Shown here piece by piece: positions 21,678 to 33,850 of a stretch of DNA of 64,000 nt. The stretch's first letter is position 1. Every line of letters starts with the position of its first letter. The position numbers were made by a program, and so were the translations under genes. The stretch covers positions 41,336,501 through 41,400,500 of the forward strand of contig JAZHRO010000050.1 in the NCBI GenBank assembly GCA_037157565.1. The letters run 5' to 3'. Origin of the DNA: Thalassia testudinum. Lineage: Eukaryota > Streptophyta > Magnoliopsida > Alismatales > Hydrocharitaceae. The notes under the pieces are model-generated. The model was not told the DNA's origin. It did no database searches and was given only the letters and a program-made list of their open reading frames with translations.

Positions 21678-24600
21678 ATGTTCGGTAGGAGGTCCTTAAG
21701 ACCACCTTTAAGACCTCCTTTAGAAATTCATTCTCGTCGAGGCCAAGCCTCGACACCATTGTTTGTGCAGCAACCCCACCACATAAATCTTTCATCTGAC
21801 TCAGACCCTGATTCTCCTTCTTCTCCCATCATGGCACAACCCATTGAAGAGGAGAATAACCTTGAACACCAACTTCAACGCTTGAACGATCTCTTTCAGA
21901 ACATTGTAAACCCACCGCAGCGACCTATGATGCGAGATCACTATAATCCTGCTGCGGTGGCAATCGAACCCCGAGTACGAATCCCAATTGGAGGACCCGA
22001 TTCTGATCTGAAGCCCAATATGATTCATGCCATACCGAAGTTCCATGGGCTTAACTCTGAGGATCCATTCCAACACATTAAACAACTCCAGCATTTGGCC
22101 CAGACCTTCGGGTCAGATGTACAAAACTGGGATATCCTACTCATGAAAATGTTTTCGTTCTCCCTCTTGGACAAGGCTGCACACTGGTATCAGACTCAGA
22201 CCCGCCCCATCAACACATGGGAGGAATTACAGTCTGAATTTTTGAAAAAATTCTTCCCTGTTGGCCAGACAAATGCCTTGCGCCACCAGATCACTCATTT
22301 CACTCAACAACCGGGAGAACCTCTTCATGAAGCTTGGGATCGATTCCTAGATCTCATGCGAAAGTGCCCCCATCACGGAGTTCCAAAGTGGGAACAAGTC
22401 CAGTCTTTTTACCAGGGACTCCGTGAGGATATTCGTCTATTCGTCAATGCAACATGTGGAGGAAACATCATGGGCCAACACGAGGACACGGTATGGGAGA
22501 TTCTCGAAAACATGTGCGAGAACTCCATAAACAATGACTCCTTGGGCTTATTCGACAGGACGAATGCCCGCGCATCGACGAATCTAAGAAGGACACATGA
22601 GACGCAGGACCTGTCCACTTCTGTCGACCTGGAACTGATGGCCAGTCGGTTGGACAAGGTCTCTATCATAGAAAAGAAGGTGGACGAGCTAACTCGACAT
22701 TTGCAGCAAGCCACCTCTGCACAAAATTCTTTTACACGACCTCCTCTGGCAAGGGAAACAGTGCAAAACATTTATCACCAACCTGCCAAGGGGATGGACC
22801 CATATCCACCCTCGTCTACCTCTCGGACCGGAGTGACCTCTGATCCCTTCTATTCGAGTTGGGGGAACTCTGAACCCTCGTATTCTGACTTTCCTGAGGT
22901 TCCTCAGAACTACGAGGACCTCAACGCCATCCAGAATGACCCATACTCCAATACCTACAACCCTGGATGGCGAAATCATCCTAACTTTCAGTGGGCAGGA
23001 AATTCTCAAAAACCACCATATCAACCCCGCCCACAAGCTCCTCGTCCATATCAGCCGCCTCAGCCTCGGCCCAATCCCACCTACCAATCCGGGCAAAATC
23101 AGGATCAACTGACTCTTATCCTTCAAACACTGGCTGACATTCAAAAGACGAATGCGGCAATGCAAAAACAGCACAAGGACGAGATCACAGAGGTTCGCAA
23201 CCAACTGGCCCAGATGGCAAATTCCCGCCAACCTGGCACCCTTCCTTCGCAACCTCTGCCCAACCCAAATAACGTGCCGACCCAGAGGCGCGTTATGAAT
23301 CCAAATCCAGGCCACGCACATTTGATTTATCAGGCCCCTGCTACTCCATCACCAGACGGGATGGAGGCATCAACATCTTATGCAGGATTGCAGCAGCAGC
23401 CACCCCTCCTACCTAACCCAAACCAAAGTCAGGCCGGATTAAACTCTGTAACAACACGCAGTGGTAAAACAACACAAGACCCACACTATCCGAACCACTC
23501 CAAGCCTGATAATCGCCAAGACCCTAGGGTAGTCATCCAAGATACTACTGTCCCAGATCAAGAACCTGGACCTATCCTAGAGGAACCAGCTAGGATCCCA
23601 TTTCCTGAGGCCTTGACCAAAGGAAAAAGGACAACCAAACCTGTGGCTCCTAAGGAGGATCTGGTCAAGCTCTTTGAACAGGTCCAGATAAACATCCCGT
23701 TGATGGATGCAATCCGCCACATACCGGCTTACGCAAGGTTCTTGAAAGACATATGTACACCTAAACGTAAGCCGCGAACCAAGGATGGGAACCCAATCGT
23801 ACTATCAGAGCAAGCCAGCTCTGTCATCTTGAGCAAACTCCCACCTAAGGCTAAAGACCCAGGAACTCCCTTGATTTCTTGTAAAATTGGTGAAACCCAA
23901 CTTGATAGAGCCCTACTAGACCTAGGTGCCTCCATAAATTTAATGCCTACATCCCTCCTTGACCACCTTGAAGAATCTGAACTTAAACCCACTGAGGTGA
24001 CATTGCAGTTAGCCGATCGATCCATCAAGTCACCCAAAGGAATACTCGAGGATGTCATTGTTAGGGTACGAGATTTTTATTTCCCAGTGGACTTCATAGT
24101 ACTGGACATGGATGCACCTAAGAACCCAAGGGACACACCAATCATATTAGGGAGACCCTTTTTGGCCACTGCTAGGGCCAATATAAACTGCGAAGAGGGC
24201 CAGATAGAATTAAAATTTGGGAATCAAAATCTGAAGATTGACATTTTCAAGGCCCATCAAGGGATTAATTGCGGGGTGATAGAGGAAATTTGTGATGTCG
24301 AAGCCGTGGTTGATGAACTGCACATAGAGGACAACCTGATTATTCCTGATCAACCACTAGAGAATCAAAAACCGCTAACAGAGGAGTGCGGACATGATCT
24401 AGACACACCTATGACTCCTACCATTGCTCCCGATACAAACCCCGAACCACCCGCTACTGCTGACAATCCTGTCACGGAACTCAAGCCCCTTCCTGAACAT
24501 CTAAAATACGTCTTTTTGGATTCAAATCAGACGTTTCCTGTGATTATCAATTCTCAACTCACACCTGACCAGGAACTCCGTTTGATTTCTGTTCTCCAAC

Positions 24601-27374
24601 AACATCGTAGAGCCATTGGATGGACTCTAGATGATTTAACTAGTATAAGCCCTTCATACTGCACACATCGAATCTACACGGAAGAAGGCTCACGACCTTC
24701 AAGAGAAATGCAAAGACGCCTAAACCCTAACCTACAGGAGGTCGTGAAAAAGGAGATCATTAAGTGGTTAGATGCAGGGATCATCTACCCGATCTCCGAC
24801 AGTCGTTGGGTGAGTCCAACACAAGTGGTACCTAAGAAGGCAGGACTTACCATCATCACGACTGAAACCGGGGAAGTCATTCCTACCCGAATAGCTAATT
24901 CGTGGAGAGTCTGCATTGATTATAGAAGACTAAATTCCTCCACGAAGAAGGATCATTTCCCACTACCATTTATTGATCAGATCCTCGAGAAACTAGCGGG
25001 AAATAAATTCTTCTGCTTTCTTGACGGGTACTCCGGTTACAATCAGGTGGCAATCCATCCAGAGGACCAAGAAAAGACCACATTCACCTGCCCCTTCAGG
25101 ACGTACGCGTTCCGAAGGATGCCGTTCGGTCTCTGCAATGCACCTGCAACTTTTCAGCGGTGCATGCTTGCCATATTCTCAAATATGGTAGGTGATTATC
25201 TAGAAGTCTTCATGGATGACTTTTCAGTTTTTGGACAATCATTTGACGATTGCCTCCAACACTTGGTCCATATACTCAGGCGGTGCGTTGAGGTGAATTT
25301 GGTTCTTTCCTGGGAAAAGAGCCATTTCATGGTGCCTGAGGGAATTGTCCTGGGACATTTAATCTCAGAGAAAGGCATCCAAGTGGATCGAGCTAAGGTT
25401 AACCTGATTTCCAAGCTCCCTATGCCTAGCTCGATTAAGGACATCCGATCTTTTTTGGGGCACGTCGGTTTCTACCGTCGATTCATCCCTAATTTCTCCA
25501 AGATCGCGCGCCCCCTGACCAATCTTCTCTCCAAGGATGTGCCTTTCGAAATTTCCAAGGAATGCACTCAAGCATTTGAGATCCTACGTGACTGAGTCAC
25601 CCAAGCCCCAATCCTACAGTCCCCTGATTGGTCTCAACCCTTTGAGATCATGTGCGATGCATCTGACTTTGCTGTAGGAGCGGTTTTGGGGCAGAAAATT
25701 GACGGGATACCTGTGGTCATTTACTACGCCAGCAAAACACTGGATGAGGCTCAGCGTAACTATACGGTTACTGAGAAAGAGCTGCTGGCCGTAGTATTTT
25801 CCCTGGAAAAATTCAGATCATACCTTCTGGGTTCCCGTATTATCGTATACTCGGATCACACAGCTGTAAGGCATCTCCTTGCCAAGAAAGACGCGAAACC
25901 TCGACTAATCCGCTGGATCTTGCTATTGCAAGAATTTGACCTCGAGATTCGCGACAAGGCAGGAAAGCACAATGTGGTAGCTGATCACTTGTCCCGCCTT
26001 CCTTCTGAAATTATTGATCCTTCCGGACCTATTACAGAACATTTCCCTGATGAGCACCTCCTGACTATCAGTACAAGTCTTCCATGGTTCGCCGATATTG
26101 TTAATTACCTGGCATCACATCAGATTCCGCCTGATTGGTCGAAGGCCAAAAAGGACAAATTGTGTTCCGATGCCAAGTATTACCTATGGGAAGACCCGTA
26201 TCTTTTCCGCATTGGTGCTGATCAGATAATCCGACGGTGCGTCACGGAAGTGGAAATCAAAGACATACTCTCATTCTGCCATGACCAGGCATGCGGTGGA
26301 CATTTTTCTGGACATAAAACCGCATCGAAAGTCCTCCAGTGTGGCTTCTACTGGCCCACAATTTTCAAGGATGCATACGATCACTGTAAGGTATGTTCCC
26401 ATTGCCAGACTCTGGGCAACATGAGCCATAGAGACATGATGCCTCTACAGCCGATCTTGGTATGCGAAATTTTCGATATTTGGGGGATTGATTTCATGGG
26501 ACCCTTTCCAAACTCGGATGGCTTCGAATACATCTTACTCGCAGTTGACTATGTGTCCAAGTGGATAGAAGCCATTCCGACCCGAACCAACAATCATAAA
26601 GTCGTTATAAAATTCCTCCATCAAAACATTTTCTCAAGGTTTGGGATTCCGCGTGCTATAATTTCCGATGGAGGGACCCATTTTACGAACGCTCAGTTCA
26701 GGTCACTGATGACCAAATACGGGGTGTCACACCGAATCTCTACTCCTTACCACCCCCAAACTAATGGTCTAGCTGAGCTATCTAACCGAGAGATCAAGAA
26801 GATCCTTCAGGTTACTGTTCGACCTGATAGAAAAGATTGGTCTTCTGGGCTTCCGGAAGCATTGTGGGCCTATAGGACCGCCCACAAGACCCAATTAGGA
26901 ATGTCTCCCTTCAGACTAGTGTACGGGAAGGCATGTCACCTCCCCGTCGAATTGGAGCATAAAGCCTATTGGGCAGTACGGACCTGTAATCTCGACCTTT
27001 CTAAGGCTGGAACCCACAGAAGATTTGAAATGAGCGAGATCGATGAATTACGCCACGACGCGTATGAGAACTCGCGAATTTACAAAGAACGGGTTAAAGC
27101 TTTTCACGACAAACACATTTCTAGAAAGGTCTTTCATCCTGGTCAAAAAGTTTTACTCTTTGATGCTCGACTCAAACTATTCCCAGGAAAGCTAAGATCC
27201 AAGTGGGTCGGACCCTACCTAGTCCGCCAAATCTTCGGAAATGGAGCTATTGAAATCAGCCCACTCAGCCACGATTCTGAACCCTTTGTCGTGAACGGGC
27301 AGAGACTCAAGCCGTTCATTGACATGACCGATATAGATTTGACTGAGTCATCCTTTACCCTCCATTCCTCTTGA
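21678..27374 (+). pseudogene. Gag-Pol polyprotein of element A2 with one in-frame stop
   Basis: This 1899-codon frame encodes all enzymes for retrotransposition. Gag is at about residues 118-261 (IPKFHGLNSEDPF to VNATCGG), followed by a proline-rich linker near 446-470 with no CCHC knuckle seen. The aspartic protease motif DLGASINLMP is near 747. Reverse transcriptase has WRVCIDYRRLN near 1076 and the catalytic FMDD near 1178. RNase H starts at CDASD near 1326. Integrase has a His/Cys finger near 1535-1576, the DDE aspartates in WGIDFMG and ISDGG, and the glutamate in LAELSN. The only break is TGA at 25593-25595 (codon 1306), between reverse transcriptase and RNase H, explainable by one CGA-to-TGA change. 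The start MFGRRSLR matches the D gag start MLGRRSLR, which supports the ATG at 21678. Confidence 0.93.
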
Positions 27375-27384
27375 GCTCATTGTG

Positions 27385-27429
27385 CCCAGCCGATGGCGTA
27401 AAACTCAGCGCTTAACGGGAGGCAACCTG
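27385..27429 (+). other. Post-pol motif of element A2
   Basis: GGCGTAAAACTCAGCGC followed by GGGAGGCAACC sits ten bases after the integrase stop. It is the best copy of the block also seen at 638-680 and, in part, at 13702-13730. Confidence 0.6.
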
Positions 27430-27522
27430 TCATTCTTTGAAAAACCTGAAACCATTTCTGACATCTCTATGCGGAACTCATATTGCACTTTAGGGTTCAT
27501 CCATTAGAACAGCCGACTTCAC

Positions 27523-27542
27523 CTCAGGTATACCTACCCGAG
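27523..27542 (+). ncRNA. Conserved hairpin in the A2 transcript (cis RNA element)
   Basis: CTCAGGTA-TACC-TACCCGAG pairs in 7 of 8 positions (one A-C mismatch) with a 4-base loop. It is bordered by the same sequences as the B2 hairpin at 14060-14079 but has a different stem. Confidence 0.55.
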
Positions 27543-28956
27543 ATTAGAAATCGTTCGCAACAAGTCGCTTCGACCCATTCACTCACCACACACCTGTCCT
27601 AATACATGAACTAAGCTGAATTCGAACCCACCTAATTTACAATGGGGACATTGCAAATCTTAGGCATGGGGGGGTATGAAAGTGCAAAATGTCAGAAAAT
27701 TCATATCAAGAAAGGGTTTCACATAAAAAAAAAAAAAAAGACTTGATAGAGGGGAGGAACAATTCAAGGTCATACAAATGAGAGGAGGAAAAGAAGAAAA
27801 AATGACAAAAAGGAGCACAAAATGAAAAGAAATAGTCATTAGTAAAAGATTAAGGGGTTAACTGAAGTTCTAGACCGAATCAAGAAAAAGAAAAGAAAAG
27901 TGCCACGGAGATATAACAAGAGATTAGCGGGAACGCTGGTCTTAGGCTTTTTGGGCTAGTACCTTTAGCTTAAAAATTCACGTATCCATTAAAATCTAGA
28001 TAATCCTCAAGAGGTTGAGGAAAATGCGAAGCTTGAGTATTAGGTCTAAGGCTTAGGAAGTATTCGGCCTCGTTAACTGACCTCCGGCTTGCGGGATTCG
28101 GTAACCTAAGCACCCAAATTCACACACAGTCTGGTTCAGTGCGCATAAACATCCAAATCACGCGAAAAGCGTTTAATGTTCTGAAAAAGTCACCTAGATT
28201 AGGAGCGGTCAATCAACACAAATTGATTTGGATGAGTTCCCAGTGCGGAGAGGCGGGAAATTCCCCTCGAAGAAGCGTAACAACATATCGTCTCCTCGGT
28301 GCTTATCTCTTGGGATATTTAAATATCCCACCGGGGGCATGTAAGCACTCTGCTGGTTCAGATACCATGGGCGGCATTATCACGAAATGTCGATCGCCAG
28401 GGTCTGGATTCTGCCACGGAACGCCATGGGCGGGATTATCTCGAAATCTCGAAAGCCAGGGTTCCGGGGGTTGCCATGGGCGGGATTATCTCGAAATCTC
28501 GAAAGCCAGGGACCCTTGAGGATTGATGATGGGGACGAGGAATCCGATACAGACCGTGTTGAGAAGCTAATCCGAAGCTAGAAATAAAAAGAAAAGAGAG
28601 AGAAAAGCTCTCCAAACAAATAAATCTTCTATCTCTCTCTTACAAAAAAAACGCACTGCAAACTGAACTTAGGGTAAACATATCTCAAGCACGGGTGCTT
28701 TAACCGCGGAGTCCAACAAACCTTAGGTTAGTTTCTGTGGGCCGTAGAAACCTTTGCGAAGGACTGAGGCTAAAGCGGAACAGGTCTGGATTTTGGTTGG
28801 TACTTGAGTACCTCTAGGCCTATTATCAGCATTCCTACCTAATCACAAAAGAAAAGGAGAAGCACTTATCATTGTTGACAGATATTCAGGGTCTAGAACG
28901 GAAGTTAAAACTTTGAAATTTTGCTAAGGGACTAGCAAAAGCTAGGCATGGGGGTA
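27543..28956 (+). other. 3' untranslated region of element A2
   Basis: Contents in order: an internal polypurine-tract-like block (27644-27676), a purine-rich stretch (27720-27910), the perfect palindrome GGGATATTTAAATATCCC (28312-28329), three CCATGGGCGG repeat units (28365-28511), the block shared with C1 and D (28517-28562), the inverted repeat TTGCTA-AGGGAC-TAGCAA (28921-28938) and the polypurine tract GGCATGGGGGTA ending at 28956. A 126-codon frame at 28139-28519 spans the repeats and is probably fortuitous. Confidence 0.7.
28365..28511 (+). repeat. Short tandem repeat in the A2 3' untranslated region
   Basis: Three units start with CCATGGGCGG at 28365, 28424 and 28474, each followed by ATTATC, CGAAAT and a GCCAGGG end. 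The last two are nearly identical over about 40 bp. The same region of D (32920-33075, minus) has three more diverged units. Confidence 0.75.
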
Positions 28957-31577
28957 TGATGAGAGCCTCATCATGAGCCATAACTAGCTCATTTTGACCC
29001 AATAAAGAAGATAAAAGCTCCTACATAACCTGGAAGAAGGCCTAACTGAAGGAACAAGTGCTCTAAGAAGAAAACATGAAATAAAGGTTAAAACCGCAAT
29101 TTTACCATTGCAGTACGTAAACGGGATTTCTCAGAGGCAAAACAGAGGTCAAATGGTATAAATGAGATAAAAAGTGGGTTGACTCAATCAGAAATGGGTT
29201 CATGTGCAATCTAAGAACTAAATGACACTTGGTAACCCTAAAACAGACCCGCTTAAATTAACAAGGTTACGATCAGAACAAAAAGCAAGTAAACCCTCTA
29301 CAAATCATGGAAAAACATACTCTAGGGTTTAGAACACTTAATTTGGCCTTTGGAACCTAGTTTGACCTAGATTAGGGTCCTAGCTCTTCAATTAACCTAA
29401 TTTGGGTTTTTACGCAAAATGTCTAGTCAAACGAGGTCAAACCTAAAATCCAACTTCACCATTGGATTCCTTAGGTCAAAATTAGGTTTGTACCAAAATT
29501 TGGACCTAAGGAGAGGTCATCTTGACCTACTTTGCAATTTAGTACACCCAAATCATAAATTGGTCCCTATCTTTTGAATACCGTTGCAGAGAACCCCCTA
29601 GGTTCTTCGCCTCCTTTGCAAACCGGTCCTGCCGCCATTGCTAGGGCAGAACCGAGCTTCGGCGAGGTTCGGAGAAGGATTGCTCTCTAATCCCTCAGAG
29701 ATTCCCTCCCAGAAATGGAAGGAGGATTCTCTGAGGAATTCCCTTCCTTATAAAGTCAATTACAATCGCTGGTGTGAACTCAATCTCTCGTGCGAACGCA
29801 CGAGAGATTTGGGTATCCTAACTCCTTTCCATCTCCGGTGACCAACCTCAGGCAATTACGTGCCCTTCACGCCCTGCACACCCAGTCCAGCGCCTATATA
29901 AGAACCCACAACTCCGGCCGAAGAGGCGAAGGTTGATTTTGACGGAGATCCCTTCCAAATTACTCCCTCTCCCATCTCCGGCCAAACGACCCACAAGCTC
30001 CAGCGACCTCCTTCCCTCCTTCTTGTCGCTCTGCTGCCATACCAGCAGCAGAGTCCTCTCCGCCGCTTCCTCCCGCGTCGCGCTGTACCCCGCGCGCGCG
30101 CTTCTGACCTCGTCTTCGTCGCCGCTTCCTCCCTCAGGGTCTTTCTTCCCCGACGACGGCAATTACGAGCCGTCCTCTCCGCTGCCTCCCTTCCCTCCAG
30201 ACAACCCCAGATACGTTCTCCACCCTCTCCTCTCTCTTTTCCCCCAACTATTTTACTTGATTACCCCTCGACAGTACCTAACCGCCTTCATCTTCCTCGC
30301 CTCCGACCGCACTCCGGCGAGCCGCCCACACCACTCCGCCACTCCACACGACTCGCCAACCACCTCGGGAGCTCCGCCTCACCACCAGGAACTCGCTCCA
30401 CCCCACAACTGCCACTCCAGACCTCCATAACCACCCCCTGAACAACCCACCATCTCCGGCCATAGGTTGACCTAGGCGCGCACGCCTGGGCCGACCGACA
30501 ACCTGCAGCATCACCCACCGCCTTCATCGTGCTACGGCGAAGGTTTCCAGCTATTCTGATTGGGCCAATAGGCCGTTCTGTGGAATCTCAGGTGAACGCC
30601 CCGGTCGCCATTAACAGCCGAAGCAGCAGGAAGCTTGGAGCAGCAGCAGGCGTCAGGCTTCCCAGGCGGCAGGTGCAGCAGACTCTCGCAAGTATCGCGA
30701 GGTGACTGAGTTCAGCGAGGAGCACCAGCAGGGCCTTCAGCGTGGGCAATTGCACACGAGAGTCTGCGGGCGCGCGCAAAGGAAGGGCGGAACATTTAGT
30801 CCCACATCGTGGAATCTCAAGGCACAGGTATGGTATAAAGAGTTTTTGTGATATAGCTTTACTGCCTCGAAAGCACAGGGGTGAGGTCCCTCACTGACCC
30901 CACACCCGCCTCGTCTGTGACCTGACCACGCGGACTTGGCGGATCCGACCCGACCTAGACCTGCGCACTCCTCGCGCATCACACCACCTTCAGGTGCACC
31001 TGGTCCCGGGTACGATCCGACCCGATTAATGCCTGTGGCTCTGGGAGAGCAGCTCCGAGTGAATTGCTTGAGAGAGAGAGACGTGCGGGTAGAGGGAGAG
31101 GGGTTAGGTTTTGCTCCTGTGCAGGTAGGCTAATCGCAGGAGAAGGACTTGGCCGCTGCAGAAGAAGAAGAAAGAAGCCTTCGCAGGAGAAGGAAAGCAG
31201 AAAGATTAGAAGTCTTCGCAGAGAAGAAGAAGAAGGACAAAGGAAGATTGCAAAGAGATCAGAAAGGCAAAGTAGAAGGAAAGATACAGAAGCAGAAAGG
31301 AGAAGAAGGAAGAAAGAAAGAAAGATCACGTTTAAGACGTCTGATACATAAATCAGACGTCTAATTCTACTTTTTCTAAAAACTCTTTGAATCAATTATA
31401 TTTGCATGTAACAGTTGTATTCTTGGGTTTTACAAAGTACTGAGATTGCTCCCTGTGTTCGACCTCGGATACTCCGATTTTCGAGTAATACAAATCTTTA
31501 TTTGTTTTGAACGCTTTAGCGGCTATATTACAACGCGATATTATCTTTTAACAAACCGCACAAAAGCGCGACGAACA
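28957..31577 (+). repeat. 3' LTR of element A2
   Basis: It starts TGATGAGAGCCTCATCA and ends GCGACGAACA. It has the TATA box TATATAAG at 29895-29902 and the USE/TATA pair near 30799-30840. Differences from the 5' LTR are scattered single bases plus a 3-bp length change in the purine-rich stretch near 31225. Confidence 0.95.
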
Positions 31578-31582
31578 AGGTA

Positions 31583-32490
31583 CATGCGGCGAGCTACTCA
31601 AGCAGGTGGTGCATGCGTAACGATGGCCGCACGTGGATGGCATGACGAGGTGGTGGAGGGTGGTGCTGGTGCTGTTGGAGGTGGTGGTAGTGGGTGGTAG
31701 TTTGGGTTGTTTTTGGTGGAGGAAAACAAAACAGGGGAAGAAGAAGAAGATGAACTGTGGTAAAATAAAAGGAAGGTGGTGGTGGGTTTTGGTCTTCACA
31801 TGAAAGATGAAGATGAATAACAAGATAAGGTGGGGTCATGGATGGCGGAGGTGGTTGTTATGGTCACAGTGGTGTTGTTGGGTTGCTGGGAAACAACGAG
31901 CATGGAGGTGGTGGTGAAGGTGGTCTCCTATGATGAACAGGAGGGCACTACGATGGTATTGCAGGCTGTCACCCTGTATGCCCACGATGGCAAAACTTCG
32001 CCGCAGTTGAGGTTTGTGGTGATGAGAGGATGAGAGTTTGAATTCTCTACATGGTAGTGAAAGGGGTGGGATGGTGGCCTCCTTCGCATGGTAGGCCCTC
32101 CCCCTCCGTTGTCGCTATGGCTGCATGGATTTGAAATGGGAGAGGTGGGAGCAAATCTGCTTCTCATGGCCATTAAGGATTTCATGGATGGTGGAGGAGG
32201 AAGCGGGGCCGTTTCTTGAGAAGAAGAGAAACAAAATAAAATAAAATATTAGGCTTATTTATACACAAACCCTTAACTTCTATGTTAAACCCAAAATAAT
32301 GCATGTAATACACCTAATTGGTTAACTAGGTCAATTCTAAATGCATATGAATGCAATGCATGAATTATGCAACCAAGCTAAAAACATAAATTAATTTATT
32401 TACATCCTAATGCATGTTAACTAAATCTTAAAGATATCTTAATGTCTAGGCACTCACATACTTAAATAGCCCATAAATATGGGATAATCA
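31583..32490 (-). repeat. Element D 3' LTR, proximal (U3) piece
   Basis: On the minus strand the LTR starts near 32490 with TGATTATCCCATA, or at 32495 if TCAT is a mutated TGAT. TATAAATA is at 32256-32263. The piece continues into a G-rich section next to A2. The GGTGGTGG-rich plus-strand stretch at 31630-31960 is low complexity and gives several spurious frames. The preceding tract and inverted repeat are at 32496-32530. Confidence 0.7.
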
Positions 32491-33850
32491 AATGACCCCA
32501 TACCTAGTTTTTGCTAGTCCCTAGCAAATTCAAGCATGACTTAATACTCCAAGTTATCCAGGCTAACTCAATTGACCTTTACATAGAAATTAGGTTGAAC
32601 TATCTAACTCTAGATCATAAGGTACCCAAGTAGTTGCTATGTTATAGACTAGGTCAGCAAAGGACAAGTTACAGGTACAGGTTTCTTTGATTTCTAACTC
32701 TACCCTAGGGTTTATTGGTCCCAGAGATTAAAGTATCCGTGCATGTGCATTGGTCTGATTTATTTGAGTTAGTATGTTTGCCAACCTAGAAAGAGAGTAA
32801 GAGGGATTTTTTTTAATATATATATATATTTTATGATTCCTCTAAGTCTAACCATGGATCAGCTATCAACACAATCTGTGTCGGATTCATTGTCCCCATC
32901 ACCAAATCTTGAAGGGTGCCTGGCTTTCGATGCTTTGAGATAGCACTGTCCATAACGACCCCTTGAACTCCTGGCAATAGACACTTCAAGATAGTATCGC
33001 CCATGGATTTCTTAAGCGAATTTAGGCCTGTGACAATTGGCACTTTGAGATAGGGCCACCCATGGTACCTGAACCGCACAATGCGCTTACATGCCCCCAG
33101 TAGGATGGATATCCTAAGAGACAAGCGTCGACGAGGTGACATGTTATCATCGTGTCAACAAGGTGAGTATATACTACACCTCTCGTGTGGCAGGAACTCA
33201 TCCAATCAAATTATGTTTTCAAGCTTCTCGTAAGTCAGAACTAAGAGAACCAAATTTTCTTCACGAAAGAAAATAAGGTGATCACTATCTACACAAGACC
33301 AAGTGTGAGTGATGTGGATACTTAGGTTATGAGGACCCATAAACTAAAACGTAGAAAAAGACACCAGGTACTACCCAACCTTTAATTCAATCCCTAGCTT
33401 TCCTTCCTCAACCTCTTGAGGAATGGTCCGTAACTTAACTCATACTTGTATTTTTAAGTCCAAACGGGCCCTAGAGTTCTAAAGTTAGTAGTTCAACCCT
33501 AATTCCTATAATTAGGCATCTAAAGTCTACTTAACAAACCTAAAGTCTTGATCTCATGCCTAAAGATGCAGAGCCCAGCCAGTTAAGCATAACAACATGA
33601 CCTAAATTTTTTTTTAATTTTATTTTATTTTTTTATTTTTTTTAATGCAATATGCATGCATAAATGCAAAAAGTTGACATGCTATAAACAAATTCCTTAG
33701 GTCCTATCCCCCATGCCTGGTTCAAACAATGTCCTCATTGGAAGTAAAATAGCCAAGGGAAGATGTTACCTGAGGCAGAGAATGACAAGAGCTAAGGCTT
33801 CTCAAGAGTGACCTCGTCAACCAGATGACCATCCAAAGTAATATACGATT
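32491..33850 (-). other. 3' untranslated region of element D
   Basis: Read on the minus strand: an internal polypurine-tract-like block (33705-33741), a low-complexity A/T stretch (33600-33650), degenerate CCATGG-type repeats (32920-33075), the block shared with A2 and C1 (32866-32912), an AT repeat (32815-32830), and the inverted repeat TTGCTA-GGGAC-TAGCAA with the tract next to the LTR. No gene is supported. Confidence 0.6.

Larger units (their letters stand above)
18100..31577 (+). mobile_element. Element A2: nearly intact Athila-like Ty3/gypsy retrotransposon
   Basis: This 13.5-kb element has LTRs of 2618 and 2621 bp that look almost identical over their length, a 5-bp duplication AGGTA (18095-18099 and 31578-31582), a primer-binding site, one long gag-pol frame with a single nonsense codon, and both polypurine-tract motifs. 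The LTR similarity marks it as a recent insertion. It is the only element in the window coding for a nearly complete replication machinery. No env-like ORF is present; the 1.6 kb after pol is untranslated. Confidence 0.95.

Noticed and set aside
28365..28511. CCATGG repeat units as a CRISPR-like array or minisatellite gene
   Set aside because: Three diverging units of unequal length in a retroelement untranslated region; no spacer pattern and no associated genes.
28139..28519. 126-codon frame in the A2 3' untranslated region
   Set aside because: It runs through the CCATGG tandem repeats and lies between pol and polypurine tract; the homologous D region is not open.
31583..32200. Several overlapping frames in GGTGGT-rich DNA as possible glycine/valine-rich genes
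   Set aside because: The stretch is part of the D LTR and the frames are produced by low complexity on both strands.
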